The notes under the pieces were generated by a model. It worked only from the letters and a program-made list of their open reading frames with translations. It was not told the origin of the DNA and did no database searches. The translations under genes were made by a program, and so were the position numbers. A stretch of DNA of 64,000 nucleotides from Impatiens glandulifera (taxonomy: Eukaryota; Streptophyta; Magnoliopsida; Ericales; Balsaminaceae). This document shows positions 11,481 to 21,384 of this stretch, piece by piece; position 1 is the first letter of the stretch; the number at the start of each line of letters is the position of its first letter. The stretch covers positions 26,281,616-26,345,615 of the forward strand of contig NC_061869.1 in NCBI RefSeq assembly GCF_907164915.1, in the 5' to 3' direction.

Positions 11481-12923
11481 TGATAGAAAAATTAAGTAAG
11501 TTAATTTTCTTAAAACCGGCCACATATTACAAGTTTTGAATATTTATTCTAAATAATCAAAAAGGGAGAAATTGATAGAAAAATTAAGTAAGTTAATTTT
11601 CTTAAAACCGGCCACACATTACAATTTTTGAATATTTATTCTAAATAATCAAAAAGGGAGAAATTGATAGAAAAATTAAGTAGATTAATTTTGGAACCGG
11701 CCAGACAAACTAAACAGAAGTTAAATTTCATGTGCAGGTACTTAACAAACCGGAACCGGAAATCTTGCATCAATAACCGGTTGCTACTACTTCAAAGAAA
11801 CCAGCCTCAAGTGATCGAGTTAAAAGATCACTGGAACCGGCTTCACCTTCTCAAAGCGACCAGTTAACGAAGAACAAAAGATTACATTCCAACCGGATCA
11901 TAATGCACAAGACACAGAAACCGGAAAGTACAGATCAAAAGTAAGAAGATTCAAATCTCAAGAGTGACGCACCATGACGGAAGAAACGTGTCTTGAAAGA
12001 ATAAAAGAAGATCGGATCCGATCAGAAGCATGCGAGGAAAGCAATGATGCTTTGTTGATCCGATGCTGACAACCGGAGGCGGATGTTCAACACGTGCATC
12101 AATCTGAAAACCGCCTATGTCATCATATGCTCAGAGTCACCTGCATGAATGCCAGGTGTTGAGGAAGTTGAAGCGTGCAAGCAACCTTTCTGCAAACAGG
12201 CGTGATGACGCTCAACCAATCCAGAAGAGAGAGAAGAAAGTAACCGTTGGCTACTTTCAGCTATAAAAGGAAGACGGATCGTCTTCATTCAATGCAGTTC
12301 GGTACTTGTAGCTGTGAGCATCATAAATTCAAAAAGTCTCAAAGCATTAAATTCTAGAGAGATAAAGCCCTGTATTCTAAAACCGGTGTGCCCAAAACCG
12401 GAAGTTCTTTGTGTGTGTTTGTATTGAGTAATTGTATTACATCAAAGTGTGAGTTTGGTGTAACCGGCGAGTAGCGAAGTTGGGCTCGACCGGAAGTGTA
12501 ACTGTAACTCTAAAGAGTTAGTGGAGATCCTTCTCATAACCTGAGAAGAAGGGGTGACGTAAGAGGGTTTGCTCCGAACATCCATAAACAAATTTCCTTG
12601 TCTCGTGTTCTTTCATTCGCTTTCATTTCCCGCTTTCTTAACGAAAACCGCAAACTAATTATACTTCTAAAACCGGTCACTCACCTCCATTAAGCCAACT
12701 CCTTCTTAAACATCATCTAAAGTCGCAAACATTGCTTCAACCTGAAACAGACATTTCCGCCCTTGAACCCGGTTCAAGAGTCTGTGACAGGTTGTGCAGT
12801 GCTGAGAAAGGTTTTAGTCTTTAACCGGACTATCACCAAAAGAGTTGTGTGTTGTGTAAGCGGCCACCCTTACCTGAAACCGGAAAACACCCCGGACCTC
12901 CAAGGGCGTCCCCGATCCTAACA
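11481..12923 (+). repeat. 5' LTR of element 2 with two extra 92-bp modules
   Basis: The LTR begins TGATAG and ends CTAACA. It opens with two tandem 92-bp modules (11481-11572 and 11573-11664), each starting TGATAGAAAAATTAAG and ending in the polypurine tract AAAAAGGGAGAAAT. The LTR core starts at 11665. TATAAAA at 12262-12268 is the probable promoter, with a G-box CACGTG about 170 bp upstream. By eye the LTR holds about 19 CCGG sites, most within AACCGG, where roughly 3 would be expected from composition. Confidence 0.93.
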
Positions 12924-12925
12924 AG

Positions 12926-12937
12926 TGGTATCAGAGC
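12926..12937 (+). other. Primer binding site of element 2 (initiator Met tRNA)
   Basis: TGGTATCAGAGC, two bases after the LTR end, is the standard copia primer site complementary to the 3' end of plant initiator methionine tRNA. It has no mismatch. Confidence 0.95.
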
Positions 12938-12965
12938 GAGGTTCTTAGCACTCAAGCAACCAAAG

Positions 12966-14834
12966 ATGGTGGGAAGCATGACCCACTGCGACAAACCGCC
13001 AATGCTAAACAGTGAAGCATTTAGCAGTTGGAAGAAACAGATGTATCTACATCTGATAACATTAGATGATGAAATGAGCCGAGTCCTGAAAGAAGGACCG
13101 ATCAAGATCAACAAGGAGGAAAGTCAGTGGACGAGTGAAGATCAGAGAAGAAGCAACCTGGACAACCATTGCATGAGGCATATCTATAAAGCTATAGATA
13201 ACAACACTTTGAACAAAATATCAGAGTGCGAAAATGCAAAGGAAGCCTGGGAAACGATTATCCAGATCCACGAGGGAAACGAAAGAACCAAGGAAAATAA
13301 AATCTTGGTGGCTACGCAGAAGTACGAAAACATAAGGATGAAACCGGGAGAAAATATGAAGGAATTTAGCAACCGGTTCACCAGCGTAGTAAGCGAGCTT
13401 CAGACACTCGGAAAGAAGTATGACAACCGAGAAGTGATCATCAAAGCTCTAAGATCACTGCCAAGCACATGGGATATCAAGACCATGGTGATGAGGGAGT
13501 CTAGCACTCTTGGGCAGATGAAGTTGCATGATGTGTTTGAGGATTTGAAAGCCTACGAATTCGAGATCAAGTCTCGGATTGAAGATGAAGCATCTACATC
13601 AACCGCAACAAGAGCCTTGGTCACATCGGTGGAACCGGCGGCTCCAGTATCAACCGCACCGGCTCCAGTCAAAAACACTGATCAAATAACCGACGATGTG
13701 ATGGCGATGCTAGCCCAGAAATTCGGAAAATTCATGAAGAAGAGCCAACCACCATCTAATAATGATTTTAATTATAACTATGTAGATAAATCAAACAAAA
13801 GATGCTATAACTGTGATGGTTTTGGACATTTCAGGTCAGAGTGTAGAAAACCAAGAAGAGACGATAGAAAACCGGAAGGAAACTATCAAGGAAATAATTA
13901 TCAAGGGAATAATTATCAAGGCAACCGGTATCAGGGAAATAATTATCAAGGAAACAACTATCGGGGAAACAACAATAACCAACAAAACGACTACCGAAGA
14001 AATGATGATCAACATGCTAATGAAGGAAAGGAGATCCAAAAAGCTCTCATTGCATCCGATGGTGGAAGCGAGTGGGCATATTCCGACAATGAAGATGGTG
14101 AAGAGAAAGTAACATGCTTCATGGCAAACGACGAAGAGGTATTTGATTTCTCTTCTGATGAGTTTACTAAAGAAGATCTAGTATCTGCACTCAACCAAAT
14201 GGTTGCTGAGTTCAGAAATATATCTGCGTATATGCCAACACCTGTAGAACCTAAAACCGAACAACTAAATGATGAAAACGATAAAACATGTGAGATCAAA
14301 ACACATAAACCGGATGAACTATTCTCGGATGATGAGGAGACAGTTCAACCGGTAATGGAAACCGATGAACGAGCAATGTACGTCACGGCTGCGTGGGAGA
14401 GATCACGTCAAGCAGTGAAACAAATGTGTAATTATAAACGACATCCGAAGTGTAGATATGGTATCGGTTATGATCCAAGTAAACAAAATGAAACAAAACA
14501 ATCTAACGGGATGAAACTAACGAAAAACAATCTTCCATTTATAAAATTTGTCAAAAGTTCACAAACCGAAAATGACCTAAAACCGGAAGAAACACTTAAG
14601 TATGTAGGTCCTAACGAAACTGAAAAATGGCTTCATCCTGAGAGAAGGAAAGCCAACCGAAAACCAAATAAAAATAATAAAAACCGACATCAAAGAAGCC
14701 CATCACCACATAAGGCATTCTTGAGCAACGGCCAAGAAGTTAAGCCAAATATTATCAAAACAATAACCGGGAAAGTGATCCGACTAATTCAAGTCTGGAT
14801 CCCAAAGGGACTAATCAACCATGGACCCAACTAA
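12966..14834 (+). CDS. gag: Intact Gag of Sirevirus element 2 (622 aa)
   Basis: Structural Gag, uninterrupted. I chose the ATG at 12966 (MVGSMTHCDKPPML) because it is 28 nt past the primer site and because element 3 has the equivalent start; an in-frame ATG at 12849 lies inside the LTR. Landmarks: SEAFSSWKKQMYLHL; AKEAWETIIQIHEGNERTKENKI; ALRSLPSTWDIKTMVM; a CCHC knuckle CYNCDGFGHFRSEC at 13803-13844; a low-complexity run of NYQGN-type pentapeptides (about 13882-13980); an acidic tail with EVFDFSSDEFTKEDL; and the C-terminal WIPKGLINHGPN. The last 14 nt overlap the pol start in the +1 frame. Keeping an intact gag after losing RT suggests that particle protein may still be made. Confidence 0.92.
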   Translation: MVGSMTHCDKPPMLNSEAFSSWKKQMYLHLITLDDEMSRVLKEGPIKINKEESQWTSEDQRRSNLDNHCMRHIYKAIDNNTLNKISECENAKEAWETIIQIHEGNERTKENKILVATQKYENIRMKPGENMKEFSNRFTSVVSELQTLGKKYDNREVIIKALRSLPSTWDIKTMVMRESSTLGQMKLHDVFEDLKAYEFEIKSRIEDEASTSTATRALVTSVEPAAPVSTAPAPVKNTDQITDDVMAMLAQKFGKFMKKSQPPSNNDFNYNYVDKSNKRCYNCDGFGHFRSECRKPRRDDRKPEGNYQGNNYQGNNYQGNRYQGNNYQGNNYRGNNNNQQNDYRRNDDQHANEGKEIQKALIASDGGSEWAYSDNEDGEEKVTCFMANDEEVFDFSSDEFTKEDLVSALNQMVAEFRNISAYMPTPVEPKTEQLNDENDKTCEIKTHKPDELFSDDEETVQPVMETDERAMYVTAAWERSRQAVKQMCNYKRHPKCRYGIGYDPSKQNETKQSNGMKLTKNNLPFIKFVKSSQTENDLKPEETLKYVGPNETEKWLHPERRKANRKPNKNNKNRHQRSPSPHKAFLSNGQEVKPNIIKTITGKVIRLIQVWIPKGLINHGPN

Positions 14835-15693
14835 ATGTGGGTACCAAAAAGGTGTAAATAATTGTTTGTTGCAGGTTAGGAGGAGCAATCGGTTGAAGAA
14901 TTCTGAATGGTACTTGGACAGTGGATGCTCAAGGCACATGACCGGAAACAAGGAGCTACTGACCGACATCAAGTACGAAACCGGAGCATTCATCACATTC
15001 GGGGATAACTCAAAAGGTAAAACCGTGGGCAAGGGTAAGATTGTCCATGGTGAATTATCTATAAATAATGTGCTATTAGTAGAAAAACTAAGCTTTAATT
15101 TACTGAGCATAAGCCAAATGTGTGATGTGGGCTACAAAGTTGAATTTCATAAAAACTCATGTTTAGTCAAAAATCAAAATGATGAAACTTTGTTAACCGG
15201 TAACCGGATAGGAAACATTTACAAAGTAAACTGGAAAACTGATTTCGAAAAACCTGTGTGTATGATAGCCGGAAATGATCCAAATTGGCTTTGGCATAAA
15301 CGGTTAAATCACTTGAATTTCAAAACGATTAACTTTATCTGTTCCAAGGAACTGGTTCACGGTTTTCCAAATGTGAAATTTTCAAAAGATAAAGTATGTG
15401 CTGCATGTCAAATGGGAAAACAAGTGAAATCATCTTTTAAAAGTAAAGGAAATTATCAATCTGAAAGATGTTTAGAACTGCTGCATATGGATTTGTTCGG
15501 TCCGGTTAAAGTAACTAGTTTAGGGGGCATGCATTATACTATGGTAGTTGTTGATGATTACTCCAAATTTACTTGGGTTACTTTTCTAGCTTCTAAAAAT
15601 CAAGCAACTTCAAACTTGATTAAACTGATTTTGAGAATACAAAATGAAAAATCTATTCGAGTAAACAAAATCAGAAGATCCGGAGGAACTTAA
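14821..15693 (+). pseudogene. pol: Truncated pol of element 2: protease and partial integrase
   Basis: It starts at an ATG overlapping the gag stop by 14 nt, in the +1 frame. It contains the protease (WYLDSGCSRHMTG near 14909), the integrase zinc finger (WLWHKRLNHLN ... CAACQMGK, about 15286-15420) and the first part of the integrase core (LLHMDLFGPVKVTSLGG near 15479). It then ends abnormally after NKIRRSGGT at 15693. In elements 1 and 3 this place reads RSDRGT and leads on to RT, so the second catalytic Asp of integrase is lost at a deletion junction near 15680. The integrase cannot be active. Confidence 0.88.
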
Positions 15694-15961
15694 CAGACGG
15701 AAAAGAAGGACAACCGGAGAATCCACAGCAACTCCAAGCTTCAGACCTTTGACTGTTCCACCTCCTCCACCGCCAAAGCCAGTCTGCGCCAACTTCAACC
15801 TTAAGAAAAAGGTCACCGGTCATTCAAGTGTATGGGCCGGTGTGCTGATCGATGCCGACAGACGTGCTAGAGAATACAGAGCACGACAAGAAGAAGCAAG
15901 AAGACGGTTGGAGAAAGAGCTGGAAAAAGAGCAAGACAAGGGGGGACCATCCAAGCCCTAA
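15694..15961 (+). pseudogene. 3' remnant of accessory ORF C, element 2
   Basis: This stretch corresponds to the C-terminal end of ORF C in element 3 (about 40940-41098 and 55238-55310). An open frame from 15749 to 15961 includes a proline run, then SSVWAGVLIDADRRARE and a charged Arg/Glu helix ending GGPSKP. Element 3 has SSVFVGWRIDAERRDR at the same place. It is left over from the internal deletion, not a gene in its own right. Confidence 0.7.
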
Positions 15962-16241
15962 ACTTTATTTCTATAACTATTTTTGAACAATTATGCTTTA
16001 CTGTGTTTCAGAACTCGGTTACTTTGCTATTTCTTATGTTTTTCAAACATATTTTTGATGTTTTTCAAACATAGTTTTCTTAAAAATCTTACTTATTTTT
16101 TCAAAACATACATTTATCAAAAATCAAACTCATATTTTTCAAACACGTTTCTCTCAAATTTAGCAATTGAACTCATATTGTTAACCGGCCATATATTACA
16201 AGTTTTGAATATTTATTCTAAATAATCAAAAAGGGAGAAAT
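15962..16241 (+). other. 3' noncoding region and polypurine tract of element 2
   Basis: T-rich noncoding DNA ending in the polypurine tract AAAAAGGGAGAAAT at 16228-16241, immediately before the LTR start TGATAG. Confidence 0.85.
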
Positions 16242-17683
16242 TGATAGAAAAATTAAGTAAGTTAATTTTCTTAAAACCGGCCACATATTACAAGTTTTGA
16301 ATATTTATTCTAAATAATCAAAAAGGGAGAAATTGATAGAAAAATTAAGTAAGTTAATTTTCTTAAAACCGGCCACACATTACAATTTTTGAATATTTAT
16401 TCTAAATAATCAAAAAGGGAGAAATTGATAGAAAAATTAAGTAGATTAATTTTGGAACCGGCCATACAAACTAAACAGAAGTTAAATTTCATGTGCAGGT
16501 ACTTAACAAACCGGAACCGGAAATCTTGCATCAATAACCGGTTGCTACTACTTCAAAGAAACCAGCCTCAAGTGATCGAGTTAAAAGATCACTGGAACCG
16601 GCTTCACCTTCTCAAAGCGACCGGTTAACGAAGAACAAAAGATTACATTCCAACCGGATCATAATGCACAAGACACAGAAACCGGAAAGTACAGATCAAA
16701 AGTAAGAAGATTCAAATCTCAAGAGTGACGCACCATGACGGAAGAAACGTGTCTTGAAAGAATAAAAGAAGATCGGATCCGATCAGAAGCATGCGAGGAA
16801 AGCAATGATGCTTTGTTGATCCGATGCTGACAACCGGAGGCGGATGTTCAACACGTGCATCAATCTGAAAACCGCCTATGTCATCATATGCTCAGAGTCA
16901 CCTGCATGAATGCCAGGTGTTGAGTAAGTTGAAGCGTGCAAGCAACCTTTCTGCAAACAGGCGTGATGACGCTCAACCAATCCAGAAGAGAGAGAAGAAA
17001 GTAACCGTTGGCTACTTTCAGCTATAAAAGGAAGACGGATCGTCTTCATTCAATGCAGTTCAGTACTTGTAGCTGTGAGCATCATAAATTCAAAAAGTCT
17101 CAAAGCATTAAATTCTAGAGAGATAAAGCCCTGTATTCTAAAACCGGTGTGCCCAAAACCGGAAGTTCTTTGTGTGTGTTTGTATTGAGTAATTGTATTA
17201 CATCAAAGTGTGAGTTTGGTGTAACCGGCGAGTAGCGAAGTTGGGCTCGACCGGAAGTGTAACTGTAACTCTAAAGAGTTAGTGGAGATCCTTCTCATAA
17301 CCTGAGAAGAAGGGGTGACGTATGAGGGTTTGCTCCGAACATCCATAAACAAATTTCCTTGTCTCGTTTCTTTCATTCGCTTTCATTTCCCGCTTTCTTA
17401 ACGAAAACCGCAAACTAATTATACTTCTAAAACTGGTCACTCACCTCCATTAAGCCAACTCCTTCTTAAACATCATCTAAAGTCGCAAACGTTGCTTCAA
17501 CCTGAAACAGACATTTCCTCCCTTGAACCCGGTTCAAGAGTCTGTGACAGGTTGTGCAGTGCTGAGAAAGGTTTTAGTCTTTAACCGGACTATCACCAAA
17601 AGAGTTGTGTGTTGTGTAAGCGGCCACCCTTACCTGAAACCGGAAAACACCCCGGACCTCCAAGGGCGTCCCCGATCCTAACA
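16242..17683 (+). repeat. 3' LTR of element 2
   Basis: 1442 bp, with the same two 92-bp modules (16242-16333 and 16334-16425) and core as the 5' LTR. By eye I count 8 substitutions and one 1-bp indel against 11481-12923, about 0.55% divergence, which indicates a recent insertion. Flanked by ATCTC at 17684-17688. Confidence 0.93.
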
Positions 17684-17688
17684 ATCTC

Positions 17689-18205
17689 TCTAAAGATTCA
17701 AAGCTTGAGTGCATTTGTGTTACAATTTCTGTGAGAATTGTAAGAGTAGTTATCGAGCAATCAATAAGACTCGATCATGTATTGTGTTTGTGTATTCCTT
17801 AGTGAATATCCTTCTCGTGGTTTGAGAAGAAGGGGTGACGTAGGAGTTTTATCTCTGAACATCCATAAAAATATGTCTTATGCTTTACCTTATTCCGGTC
17901 CTATACTCTAACCGAATCTTCACATTCTAACCGGTTCCATATTCTAACCGATTCCTACTACCTTAACCGCTTCACTAATTCTCAACCGATATTCTCCAAA
18001 CCGCATCTCTATTCATCCTGTGTGTGATGCTTCAACCTGAAACAAACCACTTCCGCACTTGAACTCGGTTCAAAGGTTTGTGACAGTTTGTGTAGTATTG
18101 AAACCGGTGTTAATTCTTAACCGGATTAGCGCCAACCGTTGAGTGTTGTCAGATAGTGCTACCCGGCTAGACCCCGGTCCGCCATCGCCGATCTAGATCC
18201 TAACA
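17689..18205 (+). repeat. 3' LTR of element 1, second part
   Basis: It resumes the element 1 LTR after the second ATCTC copy. It contains the GAGAAGAAGGGGTGACGTAG block shared with the R/U5 part of the other Sirevirus LTRs and ends GATCCTAACA at 18205. The element's own target duplication cannot be checked because its 5' end is outside the window. Confidence 0.85.
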
Positions 18206-18985
18206 AATAATATAAAAAAACAAATCACATAATTGAATAATTGTAGTAAAATTGAAAAATAAATACAAAGAAATTAAAATTATATCATTTTTTTGAAGAA
18301 TATAAATATTTCAAAAATTACTCTACATAAATAAATATTTTATCTCATTTTGGATACATTTATAATATTAATTCTCTAATCTTCTAGACCATTTAAAATT
18401 AATATACAAAAATAATTAAAAAAAAAGTAAAATAGACATAAAATATTAGTCAAATAAAATTATATTGAATAATTGACCAGTTAAGAATATCACTCGTAAA
18501 CATGTGTTTTACCTAATTTTGAATGTGTATCATTTTTCTGGTCAAATCTTTTTATTTACATTTTAAATTATAAAATATATTTGTCAAATTAATAGTAAAT
18601 AGACATAAAACATTATATTATCTTATATTAAAAGATAATAAAATGTACTTAATTTAGGAAGAATCATACATAAATGATTTTACTCTACCAAATACATAGA
18701 TTATTACAATAATGTCATTAAAAAACACTAATCTTCTAATTCACAATTTAAAATTAACATGCAAAAATAATAGACATAAAATGATAATAAAATAAATATA
18801 AAAATAATAATCAAATGAAATTTATATTGTTCTATTAACAAGTTAATTTCATGTACAAATGATTGATGTGCTTGATAAACAATGCTTGGATGCCTACCAA
18901 GAGATAGAGTTTTTGTTTGAGTACCTATTGAGTGATAGGATGTTTTTTAGACATTTATTCGTTTTTATGTTGCGAGAGGGGTTAC
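18206..18985. other. AT-rich region, no feature recognised
   Basis: Very AT-rich sequence without an ORF or repeat structure I can name, up to the start of the 104-bp minisatellite. Confidence 0.5.
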
Positions 18986-19527
18986 CTATCGAGAGATATG
19001 ACTTTAGAGGAATCATATATAAATGATGTCTCAACCTATTGACAAATAATGTTTTCAGACGAAATCATGTACAAACGATTGGTGCATTTTATCAACAGAT
19101 AGAGTTTCTAATGGAATCATATACAAATGATGTCTCGACCTATCGACAAATAGGATTTTTAGATGGAATCGTGTACGCACGATTAGCGCACCTATCAATA
19201 GATAGGGTTTCTAACAGAATTATATACAAATAATGTCTCGACCTATCAACATTTATGATTTTCAAATGGAATCGTGTACAAATGATTATCACACCTATCA
19301 ATAGATGAGTTTCTAACGAAATCATATACAAATGATGTCTCGACCTATTGACATATAGGGTTTTTAGACAAAATCATGTACGAATGATTAGCACACCTAT
19401 CAATAGATAGGGTTTCTAATTTAATCATATACAAATAATATTTCAACCTATCGACAAACAGGTTTTCAGATGGAATCGTGTACGAATGATTAATGAATAT
19501 ATCAACAAATGAGGTTTCTACTGGATC
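18986..19527. repeat. Degenerate minisatellite, about 104-bp period, five copies
   Basis: The phrase ATGTCTCGACCTAT or a variant recurs at about 19024, 19129, 19232, 19336 and 19438, spaced 102-105 bp. Between occurrences lie similar blocks (ATCGTGTACGAATGATTA, CCTATCAATAGATAGGGTTT). Copies differ by roughly 10-20%. Short ORFs on either strand are a by-product. Confidence 0.8.
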
Positions 19528-19537
19528 ATTTATGTAT

Positions 19538-20012
19538 AAGGATAGCAATTTGAAACTGCACCAAAAAAACCGAACCGAATTGCCCTGTTTAGGATGGTTT
19601 TCCCCCGAAACCGAATGGGGATGGGGCGGGGATGGTATTTGTGTCCCCGCCCCAACTCGTCCCAATTTTACCTCGATTCTGCCCCGAACACCATAAACAT
19701 AATTAAATATATTTAATGACATATATATTTATTTATTCACTCTATTTTATAAGAGTAGTAAAATTATTTTTTTATAATAATATAAAATTTTAATATATTA
19801 CAATATATATTTTATTAAAAAATTCGTTTATATAATTTTATTGTTTAATATTTATTTAATAAAAACAAAATTATGAACGGTGCCCCGCGGGATTCCCCGA
19901 ACCCGAAAAAAACCAAACGGGGCGGGGATGATATTAAAAAAATCCCCGAAATTAAAACGGGGCTGGGTTGGTAAATGCATTCCCCGCCCCGAACTGCCCC
20001 ATTGTCATCTCT
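19538..20012. mobile_element. GC-rich-ended MITE, probably hAT-type
   Basis: A 475-bp element with GC-rich arms (GGGGCGGGGATG-type runs, with the complement CCCCGCCCC at the other end) around an AT-rich core. Terminal inverted repeats are imperfect: 8 of the outer 12 bases match between AAGGATAGCAAT and the complement of ATTGTCATCTCT. Flanking ATTTATGTAT (19528-19537) and ATTTACGTAT (20013-20022) form a near-perfect direct repeat that would hold an 8-bp hAT-style target duplication. It has no coding capacity. Confidence 0.7.
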
Positions 20013-20069
20013 ATTTACGTATGAGCTCAAGTCCTTTTCGATAGACAAGATTATTAATGGATCATATTA

Positions 20070-20410
20070 CACTAGTAGAAAAGGGGTATTAATAAGGGCT
20101 AAAGCCGTTACAGAAGACCCCAAAAGCCATTACCAATAACTTTTAGTAACGACATATAATGCCGTTACAATTCGTTACAGAAACGAACGTTACTAACACT
20201 TATTTAGTATTAGTAACGGCTGTAATACTGTTACTGATATAAGTATTAGTAAGGGCACTATCACATAGAAAACCATTAATTATGTGTATATCTGTAATGG
20301 CATTGGCAAAGGTAAAGCTATTACAGATACTAGTATCAGTAACGATTTTGTCAATAGCATTGTCGTTACTGATATGAGTATCTGTAACGACTTTCCTTTT
20401 GCCAATGTGA
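20070..20410. repeat. CACTA terminal and subterminal repeat region
   Basis: Terminal CACTAGTAGAAA followed by many direct and inverted copies of CGTTAC/GTAACG, often with TACTGATA or AGTATTAGTAA, the usual transposase-binding architecture of CACTA ends. Confidence 0.75.
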
Positions 20411-20599
20411 TTATAAATACTAATTTAAATGTATTTTGTTTATATTTCAATTATTAAAATACCTATAAAGAATATTAAATATTTAATTGCAAAAAACATT
20501 AATATACTCCAAAAATACCCAAATATCATACTTCAAATATCATAATCCAAAAATACTTAATCCAAAAATCAAATGATCAATTCAATACAATATCAAATC

Positions 20600-21115
20600 A
20601 AGTAGGAGGCGGAGGACGGAGAGGGAAGTCACTGGAAAACATAGATAATATCATTGCCATCTAATTCTTCATATGAACAATTTCTTCATTCATTTGGTCA
20701 CGCTCAGCCTTAAAGCGAAGTCTCTCAGCCTCAGAGCGTTGTCTCGCATCCTCAGAGCGCAGTCTCTCAACCACACAATGCTTTTCTCAACCTCACGTGA
20801 CAGTCGTCTCTGAGCCTCATTCTCCTCTCGTGTATGTATCATCTTTGCTTCACGCTCCTCTCGGAGCTTCTATATCTCTAATTCACTTTCCTCTCGCATT
20901 TTGCGCATTTCTTCTTATACAACCAGGTTGTCCTCATGTAATTCCTGAGTGTTTGTGCAATGACTGCTCGAAGAACCCCAAGCATCTACTCTAAACGATG
21001 TAGGTCGTACATCTGCCCCCATACCTACGACTCTACCATGTCCTTGAGACCCGAAGAGGTACTCCATCAAGTACAGTTCATTCCTACTCGAGTCTTCTTC
21101 TATAGCAGTGTACAA
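20600..21115 (-). pseudogene. CACTA-associated protein, C-terminal coiled-coil fragment
   Basis: Read on the minus strand, a block containing GSQGHGRVVGMGADVRPTSFR (21050-20985) is followed by a heptad-like charged region (ERLRSEDARQRSEAERL near 20770-20710). This matches the C-terminal layout of the second protein of plant CACTA elements. Several stops interrupt the frame. The upstream part is 23887-24456, separated by the solo LTR. Confidence 0.6.
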
Positions 21116-21384
21116 TGCACAATATAAACAAAATTAATTTTGAATTAATACAAAAACATAAACAGACACAAATTAAACATATAAACAAGACTTACCACTT
21201 TCTCAACAACAATATGGGGGACCTCCGGATTTGGATCCTATAGAGTTGGTTTCTTAGTATGCGTGTGAGAAATAGGTCATCCAAATTAGGTGATTGTCCA
21301 ATAGTCCTCTCCTATATAAATTCAATAATACACATTATAATAAAAACGAAAAAACATTAGAAACATTATATGAAATGAGAAAAC

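Larger units (their letters stand above)
11481..17683 (+). mobile_element. Young, internally deleted Sirevirus element 2
   Basis: A 6203-bp element with 1443- and 1442-bp LTRs, perfect 5-bp target duplications (ATCTC at 11476-11480 and 17684-17688), a perfect initiator-Met primer site and a polypurine tract. The internal region is only 3.3 kb: intact gag, protease and part of integrase, then a direct jump near 15680 into the 3' end of accessory ORF C. RT, RNase H, ORFs A and B and most of C are absent. Because the LTRs are nearly identical, the element probably moved recently with enzymes supplied by a relative. It is nested in the 3' LTR of element 1. Confidence 0.92.
1..18205 (+). mobile_element. 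Sirevirus-like Ty1/copia element 1, 5' end outside window
   Basis: The element enters the window inside gag and ends with the 3' LTR terminus CTAACA at 18205. The order is gag, protease, integrase, RT, RNase H (copia order), then three accessory ORFs (5512-10338), a polypurine tract at 10701-10714 and the 3' LTR. Element 2 (11481-17683) interrupts that LTR. The gag type (CCHC knuckle, long acidic C-terminus), the long 3' coding extension and the multiplied polypurine tracts fit the Sirevirus group. Premature stops and a frameshift in gag-pol show that this copy is dead. Its 5' LTR and target site duplication lie outside the window. Confidence 0.9.

Noticed and set aside
12849..12965. In-frame ATG extending Gag of element 2 upstream
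   Set aside because: It lies inside the 5' LTR and before the primer site; the conserved start across elements is the ATG at 12966 (30014 in element 3).
19493..19696. 67-aa ORF with GWGGDG-type sequence
   Set aside because: It spans the minisatellite and the GC arm of a MITE and has no recognisable protein pattern.
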